64,000 nt of DNA, from positions 60,015 to 124,014 of the forward strand of contig NZ_JPRD01000057.1 in NCBI RefSeq assembly GCF_000817815.1, read 5' to 3'. The translations under genes were made by a program, and so were the position numbers. The first letter of the stretch is position 1; every line of letters begins with the position of its first letter. Positions 55,669 through 64,000 of this stretch are shown one piece after another. This DNA is from Vibrio owensii CAIM 1854 = LMG 25443. GTDB lineage: Bacteria > Pseudomonadota > Gammaproteobacteria > Enterobacterales > Vibrionaceae. Under the pieces are notes generated by a model. That model was not told the origin of the DNA. It made no database searches and saw only the letters and a program-made list of their open reading frames with translations.

Positions 55669-58600
55669 TTACGATTCAAACTCTTCAATCATCTCTTGTG
55701 CTTCGGTCTTAGGCTTATCCGTTTGACCAAAACCGCGCAGACCCACTACGTGTACGTGTTCGTGGTCTTTAAACACCTTACGCACCAGTTTGTAGGTCGT
55801 ACCTTTCTCTGGGCTGATGTTTTCTGGTGCCGCAATAAGAAGCTGCATATCCAGACGGTCACACAATTCGAACAATGTCGCGATCGATTTCGCATCCAGA
55901 CGCGCTGCTTCATCTAAGAAGAGCAGACGACAAGGCACAATGTCTTTACTGCGCAGGCGGCGTGATTCTTCTTCCCAGCTTTGAACAACCATCAGTAGGA
56001 TTGACTGACCAGTACCGATCGCCTCACCGGTTGATAGCGCGCCAGACTCAGCCTGTAGCCAACCATCTGTACCACGGTTTACTTCGACACTTAGCTCTAG
56101 GTAGTTACGGTAATCCAGTAGCTCTTCACCCAGAACCTGAGGAGAACGTTGACCCATATCGATGTGTGGGTTCACGCGTTGGAACAGCTTCGCCATTGCT
56201 TCAGAGAAGGTAAAGCGAGTCGATTCAAACAGGTCTTTATGCTGCTCTTGTTGTGTTGCTAAACCGTTCAGTAGCACTTCGTGACTTTCACGGATCTTCA
56301 CGTTTAGACGTACGCCCTTCACCTGACCGAACGAGATGTTCGACAAACCTTGGTTCAGCATACGAATACGGTTTTGCTCACGCTGAATCGTCTTCTTGAT
56401 GATGCTCGCTACTGACTCAGAGCTGATCGCTAGGCGGTTTTCACGTTGCGTTAGCTCTTCCGTTAGACGCGCCAGCTCTACTTCCATCTCTTCGATCGCT
56501 TCGACTGGATCATCAGTACGGATGATATCCTGACGAATACGTTCACGAAGATGTTGGTAAACCGCGATGTAAAACAGAACTTTACGCTCTGGACGTGCAT
56601 TGTCTTCTGATAGACGCAGCGCATCACGCAGGTCATCATTATTCGCAACCGCTAGACGCAGCGCACCCAATGATTTATCCGACATTGAACGCAGTTCATC
56701 CGCTGACATGTAAGCCAGTTCACGCTTGTGTAGACGACGCTCAACATCGTTCTCACGCGCTAGACGAAGTACCGAACACCAGCCAGCTTTCGCTGCAACC
56801 ACGAACGTACGCAGCTCAACGTATTCTTTCTGAACTTTCTTCAGACGTTTCGCCAAGCCTTTCATCTCTAGTTCAGTAGAGGTGATCGTACGCTCGTATT
56901 CGCTCTTACGGCTACGAGAAGTGTGTAGACGCTCATGCAGTTCGTCACGACGACGCATTGCACGCTCTTCTGCACCTTCGTCAGCGTTCACGCCAAACTC
57001 TTGAAGTTCTTGTTTGAACTCTTGAACCGTTTCCAGTTTCGCTTGGTGTGAACTCTTCAGAGAAGCCAATACTTGGTTGTATTGGTTCATTTGACCTTGC
57101 GATTGTTTCAACTCTTCACGAGAGCGAGTACGCATTTGTTCAGCTTGAACCAGTTTTGCTTTTAGCTGCTCACTCAGTTCGCTGCTCTTGTTCAGTAGGT
57201 CTACTGAATCTGAGTAAGCGAAGTAGTGGCGACGCTCAACGAGATCTGAGAGTGCAAAGATTTGCTTCTTAAGATCTTGTAGCTGTTCGTCTGCCGCTTT
57301 GTATTCTGCTTCTAGCGCATCGAATTGCTCTGGGTCAGCATCTAGGGCAACTGCGACTTTTTCCAGTTCCGCCACCGCTTTCGCGTGGTTATTTAGGAAA
57401 GCTTTTGCTTCTGAAAGCTGGGCGATTTTCTCTTCCAACTCGTCAAAGCGCACTTGCAGCGATTCATCTTCAATCAGCGCCATGTTTGGTGCTAGCTTGT
57501 CTAGAGAAGACAACGCTTGCTTGCTGGTTTGAAGCTGAGAACGTTGTTGTTGCTCTTTCGCATCCAGATCAGCCAGTACGCGAGCGATTTGGTTACGCTT
57601 GTCACGAATGGTCGCCAGTGCTTGCTCTGGGTCAGCTTCGAATGCGACTTGAATGTGGCTTGCCACAAACTGGTTAAACGCTTGATACAGACGCTGCATT
57701 TTTTGCGAATCGAATGCTGCTTTCGCGTGCTTCTCAACTACTTCTTCACGTTCGTTACGTAGTAGCTCTAGACGCTGCTCACGTGCCGCACGACCAAACA
57801 GTGGGATTTCAGGCAAACGAGAGTAACGCATTTGGCGATCGTTCATACGAACGCAAACCGCGCCTTCTAGCTCTTCCGCGTCGAATGAGCTGTCATCAAA
57901 GGCATCAATGTCACCTTCAATGATGTACAAGTCTTCTGGACAGTCGTCTAGCTCTACCAGTTTCTCTTCGATACCAGATAGGTCAGATACAACGATAGCG
58001 TGACGAGCCGGGCCGTACATTGCACTGAAGTAAGGCGCGTCATCAATCGTGATGTCATCGTAGATCTCAGACAGCAATACGCCACCTAGAGTATCAGCCA
58101 AACCTTTCAGACGAGGGTCGTTTGAACCACCAGGAGAAGCAAGACGCTCAATCTCAGAGTCAAGTTGGCTGCGACGCTCTGCTAGTTTGTCTTTCGCCAA
58201 AGAAAGGGTCTTCTCTTGCTCAAGCACCACTTGCATTTGGCTCATGACTGACTGGCTATCTTCTAGCTCAGCGCCACTTTGTTCACGCAGTTTTTCTAGC
58301 TCATCGTTCGCCGCAATCCAAGTTGGAGCAATGGCTTCTAGCTTGTTGATTTCCGCTGCTGCATCTTGCTCTAGACGACGCTGTTCGCTGCGTTGCTCAC
58401 GCACGTCTTCTTGCGTCATTTCTAGCGAGTCGATTTGCATCGCGTGACGCTCACGTTCTTGTTCAAACGTGATTTCGCCAGTCAGTTCAACATGGAACTG
58501 CTTCTGGTATTCGTTGACTAGCTCACGCGCTTGACGTTGCTGGTTTAGGCTACGTTCAAGATCACGGTGCTGTGCACGCCATTGTTGTTCGTTTTGCGCA

Positions 58601-60138
58601 ACTTGCTGAGATTCACGCGCTTTCGCAATTGCGGTTTTCGCATGTTCAGACGCGTCTTTACGCTCAACTTGACCAACGATGCTTTGTACCAGTTTAAGCG
58701 CCGTTTCGAACTGCTCTGCTGCTGCAGAAGACATGTCCAGTTTGTGCTTAACCGATAGCAACGCGTTGGTGCTTTCTGATTCTTCGCTCTTAAGATCAGA
58801 GACAAGCGCTTGTGCCGATTCTGCCGTTAGGCTGTCATCGCCAAGTAGCTGTTTTGCTTTCTCCAGTGCTTGAACCGCTTGTTGGTATTGAAGTGCGCGA
58901 GTTTGCTGAACGTCGAGTGCTTGTTGGTAGTCAGCCAGCTGCGTCTTAAGGCTATCCACCTCTTCTTCCGCAACGGTCGCTTGCTCTTCCACCATCATCA
59001 CGCGTTCTTGCGCTTCTTCCACTACCATCATCTGTTCTTCAAGACGCTCACTCAGCTCTTCAAGATCTTCTTGGTAGCGTTCGATCTTCTCTTGCTGGCG
59101 TAATGCGTTTTGCACCAGTTGCAAATGATCCGAAGCCGCTTGGTAATCTTGCTCTAGCGCAGATTCCGACTCGATCAGCAGTTCCAGCTCTTCTTGAACA
59201 CGGTTAAGCAGGTTGTTTTGCTCAACGAGAGTTTCACGAGAACCGAACAGCTCTGAACGCAATGACAGCGTTTTATCCAGCTTGTTACGACGATCGTTCG
59301 CGTGACGCATGTAGTCCGCCGCCACGTAGTTAGTCGACTCTGTGATCAAGTGTTTGAACAAGTCACGGTCTGCTTGCGTGGTTTTGATCGCTTCAAGCGT
59401 CATACGGTTTTCACGCAGCGCCGATTCCATATCTTGGAACGCTTTCTTCACGCCGCCGTTTTGTGGCAGAAGGTAATCACGTAGCGAGCGTGTAATCGCA
59501 CTTGAGATACCACCGTAAAGCGATGCTTCGATCAGGCGGTAGAATTTAGAGCGGTCACCAGAGTTACGCAGTTTCTTCGGAATCACACCGAATTCAAACA
59601 TTTGCGCGTGGTAATCCACGATAGAAGAGAAGGCTTTAAATTGAACGCCTTCAAATTCTGCGATCGATTCTTTTACTTCGTTGATTTGACGTACACGAGC
59701 TTGAGTCGCTGATACGCTTTCAATCAAGATATCCGTCGGTTTCACATGGCTTGGAAGACCTTGGATAACAAACGGTTTGATGTCTACTTTCTTATCACGA
59801 CCCGCAACTTGCTGCAGTTTTACTGCGAACAATAGGCGTTGGTTACGTGAGTTCACCACGTCTAGCGCCGCATAACATGCGCCCGGCTGTAGCTTACCGT
59901 ACAAACCTTTGTCGCGAGACGATTGGCTGCTGCCTGCTTCTGTGGTGTTACGGAAGTGCAGTAGCGTTTGGTCAGGAATCAATGCGGTGATGAACGCCGC
60001 CATTGTGGTTGATTTACCTGCACCGTTACCACCTGATAGCGTGGTGACGAGACCATCGATGTCAAACGTACGGGCAAAGAAGCCGTTCCAGTTGACCATG
60101 GTCAGCGATTGGTATTTACCGCGTTCAATCATGCTCAT
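55669..60138 (-). CDS. mukB: chromosome partition protein MukB
   Basis: 1489 residues (E. coli 1486). SMC-like condensin: Walker A GGNGAGKST at about 36-44, two long coiled coils separated by a hinge (about 640-800), and C-terminal signature LSTGEAIGTGQS with Walker B LLFLDEAARLD. MukB compacts and segregates the chromosome with MukE and MukF and interacts with topoisomerase IV. The start overlaps mukE as ATGA; an in-frame ATG two codons on corresponds to the E. coli N-terminus. Confidence 0.98.
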   Translation of the reverse strand: MSMIERGKYQSLTMVNWNGFFARTFDIDGLVTTLSGGNGAGKSTTMAAFITALIPDQTLLHFRNTTEAGSSQSSRDKGLYGKLQPGACYAALDVVNSRNQRLLFAVKLQQVAGRDKKVDIKPFVIQGLPSHVKPTDILIESVSATQARVRQINEVKESIAEFEGVQFKAFSSIVDYHAQMFEFGVIPKKLRNSGDRSKFYRLIEASLYGGISSAITRSLRDYLLPQNGGVKKAFQDMESALRENRMTLEAIKTTQADRDLFKHLITESTNYVAADYMRHANDRRNKLDKTLSLRSELFGSRETLVEQNNLLNRVQEELELLIESESALEQDYQAASDHLQLVQNALRQQEKIERYQEDLEELSERLEEQMMVVEEAQERVMMVEEQATVAEEEVDSLKTQLADYQQALDVQQTRALQYQQAVQALEKAKQLLGDDSLTAESAQALVSDLKSEESESTNALLSVKHKLDMSSAAAEQFETALKLVQSIVGQVERKDASEHAKTAIAKARESQQVAQNEQQWRAQHRDLERSLNQQRQARELVNEYQKQFHVELTGEITFEQERERHAMQIDSLEMTQEDVREQRSEQRRLEQDAAAEINKLEAIAPTWIAANDELEKLREQSGAELEDSQSVMSQMQVVLEQEKTLSLAKDKLAERRSQLDSEIERLASPGGSNDPRLKGLADTLGGVLLSEIYDDITIDDAPYFSAMYGPARHAIVVSDLSGIEEKLVELDDCPEDLYIIEGDIDAFDDSSFDAEELEGAVCVRMNDRQMRYSRLPEIPLFGRAAREQRLELLRNEREEVVEKHAKAAFDSQKMQRLYQAFNQFVASHIQVAFEADPEQALATIRDKRNQIARVLADLDAKEQQQRSQLQTSKQALSSLDKLAPNMALIEDESLQVRFDELEEKIAQLSEAKAFLNNHAKAVAELEKVAVALDADPEQFDALEAEYKAADEQLQDLKKQIFALSDLVERRHYFAYSDSVDLLNKSSELSEQLKAKLVQAEQMRTRSREELKQSQGQMNQYNQVLASLKSSHQAKLETVQEFKQELQEFGVNADEGAEERAMRRRDELHERLHTSRSRKSEYERTITSTELEMKGLAKRLKKVQKEYVELRTFVVAAKAGWCSVLRLARENDVERRLHKRELAYMSADELRSMSDKSLGALRLAVANNDDLRDALRLSEDNARPERKVLFYIAVYQHLRERIRQDIIRTDDPVEAIEEMEVELARLTEELTQRENRLAISSESVASIIKKTIQREQNRIRMLNQGLSNISFGQVKGVRLNVKIRESHEVLLNGLATQQEQHKDLFESTRFTFSEAMAKLFQRVNPHIDMGQRSPQVLGEELLDYRNYLELSVEVNRGTDGWLQAESGALSTGEAIGTGQSILLMVVQSWEEESRRLRSKDIVPCRLLFLDEAARLDAKSIATLFELCDRLDMQLLIAAPENISPEKGTTYKLVRKVFKDHEHVHVVGLRGFGQTDKPKTEAQEMIEEFES

Positions 60139-60860
60139 GCTTCACCCTCTTCTGTTGTTTCTTCTTGGGCTTGGTCGTCTTGATCTTCTTCAGACAATAG
60201 GCTGCCTTGGCTTGGTTCTTTGGTGTGCACTACCGCCTCACCATCACGGATCAGACGTAGCTGCGCTTCACGCATATCATCACCAACACGTACATCGGCA
60301 CCAAAACGAAATACCGCTTCACTGATGCTGAATTTACCGGTTTCACCGATGTTGATGATCATGCCTAGACGGCGTAGACGACGAAGTGACGTACGTACTT
60401 TTTCAAACAGCTTTTCTTTATCAAGGTCTGAACCAGTCGCACGGTTCGTCACTAGCTTCATCAGCTTATTTTCATCTGCTAGTGCAAGCAGTTCGTCGTA
60501 CAGCTCTTGGTTAGTGAAGATGCCTTCGTGCGCAAGACGCTCTGGGCTTAGGTAAAGGAAACACAGTACCTTACCCACCAGCATATCCAGCTCAGAAAGC
60601 ACACTGCGGCCAATCAGAGACGTTGAACGTGGACGAAGGTAGAAGAAACCTTCTGGCGCTTTCACCAATTCGGTGTTGTAGCGTTGGTAGAAAGAAGAAA
60701 GCTCAAGTTCGAAATCCGACAACAACGCGTGGTTGTCTAGATCTTCACTTGAAACATGACGCCCTGCTCGAAGCATGCTGTCTAGCGCTGGGAACAGAGG
60801 GTTAGAAATTGCTTTTGCCAGATTCTCTGACATGTATTCATTAGTATCGGTCGATGACAT
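60135..60860 (-). CDS. mukE: chromosome partition protein MukE
   Basis: 241 residues from the ATG at 60860, whose product begins MSSTDTNEYM and aligns with the E. coli start MSSTN. Winged-helix domains follow, with LANPLFPALD-like and GRHVSSEDLDNHA motifs; the acidic C-terminus is normal for the family. It bridges MukF and MukB. The start lies 20 bases inside mukF; an upstream in-frame start would add 35 residues with no family match. Confidence 0.96.
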   Translation of the reverse strand: MSSTDTNEYMSENLAKAISNPLFPALDSMLRAGRHVSSEDLDNHALLSDFELELSSFYQRYNTELVKAPEGFFYLRPRSTSLIGRSVLSELDMLVGKVLCFLYLSPERLAHEGIFTNQELYDELLALADENKLMKLVTNRATGSDLDKEKLFEKVRTSLRRLRRLGMIINIGETGKFSISEAVFRFGADVRVGDDMREAQLRLIRDGEAVVHTKEPSQGSLLSEEDQDDQAQEETTEEGEA

Positions 60861-62178
60861 TCGCTTGTACCTTTGCCCCAAATTCGTTGATTGCTTTCCA
60901 GTCTGGCTGAACAGCTTGGTAGTCGGATTCTGAATAACCCAGACGTACCGCCTGATCAACGACAATGCGAGCTAAATCAAAGTGATGAGTATGAGGGTGC
61001 TGTGCAAGGTAATCTCGCAGTACCACGCTCAAGTCAATAGGTGCGCCTTGGTCTTTATGCGCTTTCAGCATGTCACCAATTCGCTCCGCCAACTCATCAT
61101 TGACTTGTTGAAACTCTTCGTATTCCACTTCCATCGGAACTTGACCCGTTACCTCGTCATCACGCAGTACTAGGGCTTCATCACGAAGGTCAGAAAGCCT
61201 TTCCGCATCTGCATAAGTCAGATACCAAGGCGCATCGAAGTAATCTTTGACGGATTGACGCAGACGCGAGCTAAACGCACGGTTCTTATCCATATCAATG
61301 GCAGTACGGATAAACTTGTGTACGTGTCGGTCGTAACCAATCCAAAGGTCGATCGCTTGCTGGCCCCAGCTTGTGATTCGGTCCAGTTTCATCTGCAGAC
61401 CAAACAAAGCTTCTTCGATAAACTCAAGCTCAGGGTCACCATAAACAATTTCTTGGATGTCTAGGATCTGAGTTTGCAGTTCATCACTGGCAGCTTGCAG
61501 CGTATCTTGAAGTTCACGCAACGTGCTGGATGTTTCTGACAGAAGCGCTTCACAGTTGTTGATCGCTTCACGCCAGTCTTTGTTAAGTAGATCAGCAATC
61601 TGTTGTTTAACAGACTGTTGCAGCTCATCCATCACACGTTGGTTAAGGTCGATTTGATCGAAGATCTCGCCTACAGAATATTTCAAAATTCCGTAAACGT
61701 TTTTCTTCCAGTGGCCCGGAGTGCCACCCTTTTGTGCCGCTTCAATCGCTTTTGCCATTTCATCCGCTACCATCGATAGCTGGATAGAAAGACGCAGTTT
61801 CGAGAACTCGCGATGACGCACGTAGTAGTCGGTAATTCCTATCGCTAATGGCGACAAGCGGTAAATGCTCGCTCCATCAGTAATCTCACTGACAAAACGG
61901 CTCATAAGACGCTGCTTAACCATCTCGTTGATGGCATTGTTCGCACGGAAAGCCGAAGCTTCACCGGTCTCATCAAAAAGTCGAGTGACGATGGCAAATG
62001 CGTCGTGCAATTCACCTTCACCCAATTCTTCATCGAACCTTTCATTACTTAGTACAGCGATGGCAATCAAAAATGCCAATCGCTCAGTGGTCAGGTTCAA
62101 CGAGAAATCGTGCTGCTTAACCCAGCCAACCAACTCATCGATTGGTTGCTCTGCAGCATTGAGAGTCATCTCACTCAT
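60841..62178 (-). CDS. mukF: chromosome partition protein MukF (kleisin)
   Basis: 445 residues (E. coli 440). N-terminal winged helix with a Leu-rich dimerisation segment (FSLNLTTERLAFLIAIAVL), a central helical region and a C-terminal winged helix that contacts the MukB head. Two bases after cmoM and overlapping mukE, so cmoM-mukF-mukE-mukB is one operon as in E. coli. Confidence 0.97.
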   Translation of the reverse strand: MSEMTLNAAEQPIDELVGWVKQHDFSLNLTTERLAFLIAIAVLSNERFDEELGEGELHDAFAIVTRLFDETGEASAFRANNAINEMVKQRLMSRFVSEITDGASIYRLSPLAIGITDYYVRHREFSKLRLSIQLSMVADEMAKAIEAAQKGGTPGHWKKNVYGILKYSVGEIFDQIDLNQRVMDELQQSVKQQIADLLNKDWREAINNCEALLSETSSTLRELQDTLQAASDELQTQILDIQEIVYGDPELEFIEEALFGLQMKLDRITSWGQQAIDLWIGYDRHVHKFIRTAIDMDKNRAFSSRLRQSVKDYFDAPWYLTYADAERLSDLRDEALVLRDDEVTGQVPMEVEYEEFQQVNDELAERIGDMLKAHKDQGAPIDLSVVLRDYLAQHPHTHHFDLARIVVDQAVRLGYSESDYQAVQPDWKAINEFGAKVQANVIDRY

Positions 62179-62180
62179 CG

Positions 62181-62972
62181 TTATTCCTGTTTATCGTTCT
62201 TCTTAGCCCACACGTGTATGTAGCGGCCTAATGAGAGGTATGGCTCTTGTCGACAAAGTTGTTTTTCTAGCGCCAACACATCTTCAAACTCGTAATCGCC
62301 CATGTATTGCATATTGCCTATGTAATCACTGAAGGAACGAATACCAGATTTGCCACAAATACTAAAACCAGAATCTTCTATCCATTGATAGACCTCTTCG
62401 GGTTTTAGGCCTTTCTGTGGCTGTAGTTTAAATCTTTTCCGGTGAGGCATGCCGTCTAAAATATGAGGAATGTTGCCACAAACCACATTTTTATAGACTA
62501 AGCCGTGGTGGTTATAGAACATAACCGAAGCAATGCCCCCCGGCTTGACCTGTTCCAAAACGGTCTCGAGTGCGGTTTTCGGGTCTACCAACCACTCCAT
62601 GACGGCATGAAACATGACAAGGTCCACCTGCGTTTCCATATGGTCACCAATGGATTGGACAGGTGAATGAATCAGGCGATACTGCTCAAGCAAACCGTTT
62701 TTTTCAATATCCTGCTTTGCTAGTTGCAGCATTTCCGAAGATAGATCACATAAAGCGACATGATGTCCGAGCTTAGCAAGCTTTTGCGACAATTGTGCTA
62801 ACCCACCACCCGCATCAAGGACTTGCAGGGCTTGATGGTCGGCATCTAATTCACTTAGAATCTGTAGAAAATCTTCCCACACAATGAGTTGGCGGATCTC
62901 CCCTTTATCGGAGCCGTAAATATTTTTTGCAAATTTGTGGGCGATATCGTCGAAATTGCGGTCTTCTGTCAC
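62181..62972 (-). CDS. cmoM: tRNA 5-carboxymethoxyuridine methyltransferase CmoM (SmtA)
   Basis: 263 residues (E. coli 261). SAM-binding VLDAGGGLAQLSQKLA and FHAVMEWLVDP are conserved family blocks. CmoM methylates cmo5U34 to mcmo5U in a subset of tRNAs. GTG start. It heads the mukFEB operon, so the modification enzyme and the condensin are co-expressed. Confidence 0.96.
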   Translation of the reverse strand: MTEDRNFDDIAHKFAKNIYGSDKGEIRQLIVWEDFLQILSELDADHQALQVLDAGGGLAQLSQKLAKLGHHVALCDLSSEMLQLAKQDIEKNGLLEQYRLIHSPVQSIGDHMETQVDLVMFHAVMEWLVDPKTALETVLEQVKPGGIASVMFYNHHGLVYKNVVCGNIPHILDGMPHRKRFKLQPQKGLKPEEVYQWIEDSGFSICGKSGIRSFSDYIGNMQYMGDYEFEDVLALEKQLCRQEPYLSLGRYIHVWAKKNDKQE

Positions 62973-63086
62973 TTCTGCTGAGTTATCATAACGGATTGTG
63001 CCGCTATTCTGTCACAAGGAAAGCAGGAATAAAGAGGGTTATCCTCATTTTTATTATCAATTGATGTTTTTTCGGACTATTTATGT

Positions 63087-63893
63087 ATGTTTGAGCTGAA
63101 AAAAGTTATGTCAGCCTTGTTGATGCCTCTTCCGGCATTGCTAATCATAGGCTTGTTAGGTCTTGCTCTCATTAGTTTTACCACCAAACGTAAAACTGGC
63201 TGCTTTGTTGTTCTATTCTCTTTTGTCGGCATTTTTCTCGTTGCCTTCCAACCTGTTTCAACTAAGCTACTGATGCCGCTAGAGCGCGAGTACAAAGCGT
63301 TTTTACCCGTTTCTGGTACCGTTGACTACGTCATGGTTCTCGGTGCTGGCCATGTGGTGGACGATGAGATTCCACCGACCTCTCAATTAAGTCGCACAGC
63401 ACTGATGCGACTCACCGAGGGCATTCGTATTTTGCGCATGTACCCAGGTGCGAAGTTAATCCTGTCTGGTTATGCAGGTGGTTCTGAAATTAGCCATGCT
63501 CGTATGATGGCAAACGTCGCGCTTTCTCTTGGCGTCGCTAAATCCGATATTATTCTATTGGAAGACGCTAAAGACACGTGGGAAGAAGCTCGCCAAGCAG
63601 CTGCGTTTGTTAAGCAAAAAGATATCGTGCTCGTGACCTCGGCGAGCCACATGAAACGTGCTTTGTATGAGTTCAACGCAGCGGGTATTAAACCCATCCC
63701 TGCACCAACGAACTTTATGGCGATTGATGACATCGAGCAGCCATGGCAAAAGTACGCACCGAAAGCTCGTTACTTAGAGCAAACCGAACTGTACTGGCAT
63801 GAGTATCTTGGTGGGTTATGGCAGAAACTGCGTGACAACGTAGGACAAACGCCAATGGTTGAAATAGAAGAGCCTGAAGTCGCACAACCTTAA
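63087..63893 (+). CDS. elyC: envelope biogenesis factor ElyC (DUF218)
   Basis: 268 residues (E. coli 259). Two membrane helices near the N-terminus (about 10-30 and 36-55), then a DUF218 domain with VMVLGAGHVVDDEIPPTSQLS, LILSGYAGGSE and VTSASHMKRA. ElyC affects peptidoglycan synthesis and lipid carrier use at low temperature in E. coli. Divergent from the cmoM-muk operon, as in E. coli. Confidence 0.94.
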   Translation: MFELKKVMSALLMPLPALLIIGLLGLALISFTTKRKTGCFVVLFSFVGIFLVAFQPVSTKLLMPLEREYKAFLPVSGTVDYVMVLGAGHVVDDEIPPTSQLSRTALMRLTEGIRILRMYPGAKLILSGYAGGSEISHARMMANVALSLGVAKSDIILLEDAKDTWEEARQAAAFVKQKDIVLVTSASHMKRALYEFNAAGIKPIPAPTNFMAIDDIEQPWQKYAPKARYLEQTELYWHEYLGGLWQKLRDNVGQTPMVEIEEPEVAQP

Positions 63894-63962
63894 TTGCTGC
63901 CTAGCAAGAATGTTGTCGCTGATAAAACTTATCGTTAGATTGCCTTAACTGAAATCACAGAC

Positions 63963-63986
63963 ACAAAAAAGGAGAGCCGATGCTCT
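63963..63986 (-). terminator. probable terminator of a convergent gene beyond the window
   Basis: On the minus strand a TAGAGC-atcg-GCTCT hairpin is followed by CCTTTTTTG. It faces elyC and would end transcription of a minus-strand gene whose end lies just past base 64000. Confidence 0.55.
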
Positions 63987-64000
63987 AATGCCGATCAGTT

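Noticed and set aside
63988..64000. ATG near the right edge as the start of a plus-strand gene
   Set aside because: Only four codons are visible, and the nearby AGGAG is part of the hairpin better explained as a minus-strand terminator.

Overview
The window reads as chromosome I-type sequence of a Vibrio, most likely in or near the Harveyi clade (V. parahaemolyticus / V. harveyi / V. campbellii relatives). The basis is gammaproteobacterial gene order (cydABX-ybgE next to ybgC-tolQRAB-pal-cpoB-nadA; ruvB, ruvA, ruvC and aspS; cmoM-mukFEB beside elyC) together with protein sequences that look like Vibrio homologues from memory. No database search was possible.

Left part (1 to about 18.7 kb) is accessory. 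It holds the 3' two-thirds or so of a giant secreted repeat protein (cut by the window start), a convergent type I secretion cluster of two ABC transporters and one HlyD-type adaptor, a large Cache-GAF-HD-GYP c-di-GMP phosphodiesterase, and a complete P4-type tyrosine integrase. The integrase abuts the 3' end of a tRNA-Ser(GGA) gene at about 19.0 kb, the classic edge of a tRNA-integrated genomic island; the far edge is not in the window. The most unusual observation is that both ABC ATPases of the secretion cluster have eroded catalytic motifs.

From 19 to 26.5 kb: alanine exporter alaE, a Cache-containing hybrid histidine kinase, a UPF0149 protein, and a tight four-gene operon (K+ channel with RCK domain, DUF350 protein, DUF1190 protein, stand-alone glutathionylspermidine-synthase-like ligase). 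From 26.5 to 43 kb: nadA, the Tol-Pal envelope operon, the cytochrome bd oxidase operon (with the 35-residue cydX, and two perfect FNR boxes upstream of cydA), ruvB and ruvA, a chemoreceptor lying between ruvA and ruvC, then ruvC and aspS.

From 43 to 49.6 kb: a DUF72 protein, cmoA-cmoB (tRNA wobble uridine modification), then an operon of a retropepsin-like lipoprotein, a cysteine-less transglutaminase-7TM membrane protein and an ATP-grasp ligase, followed by a 50-residue small protein. From 49.6 to 55.6 kb: a GMC alcohol dehydrogenase, an acyl-CoA ligase and an aldehyde dehydrogenase, divergent from an AraC-type regulator, which together could convert an alcohol to aldehyde, acid and acyl-CoA. 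The right end is mukB, mukE, mukF and cmoM, with elyC divergent. With cmoA, cmoB and cmoM all present, the window encodes every dedicated enzyme after the U34 hydroxylation step of the cmo5U/mcmo5U pathway.
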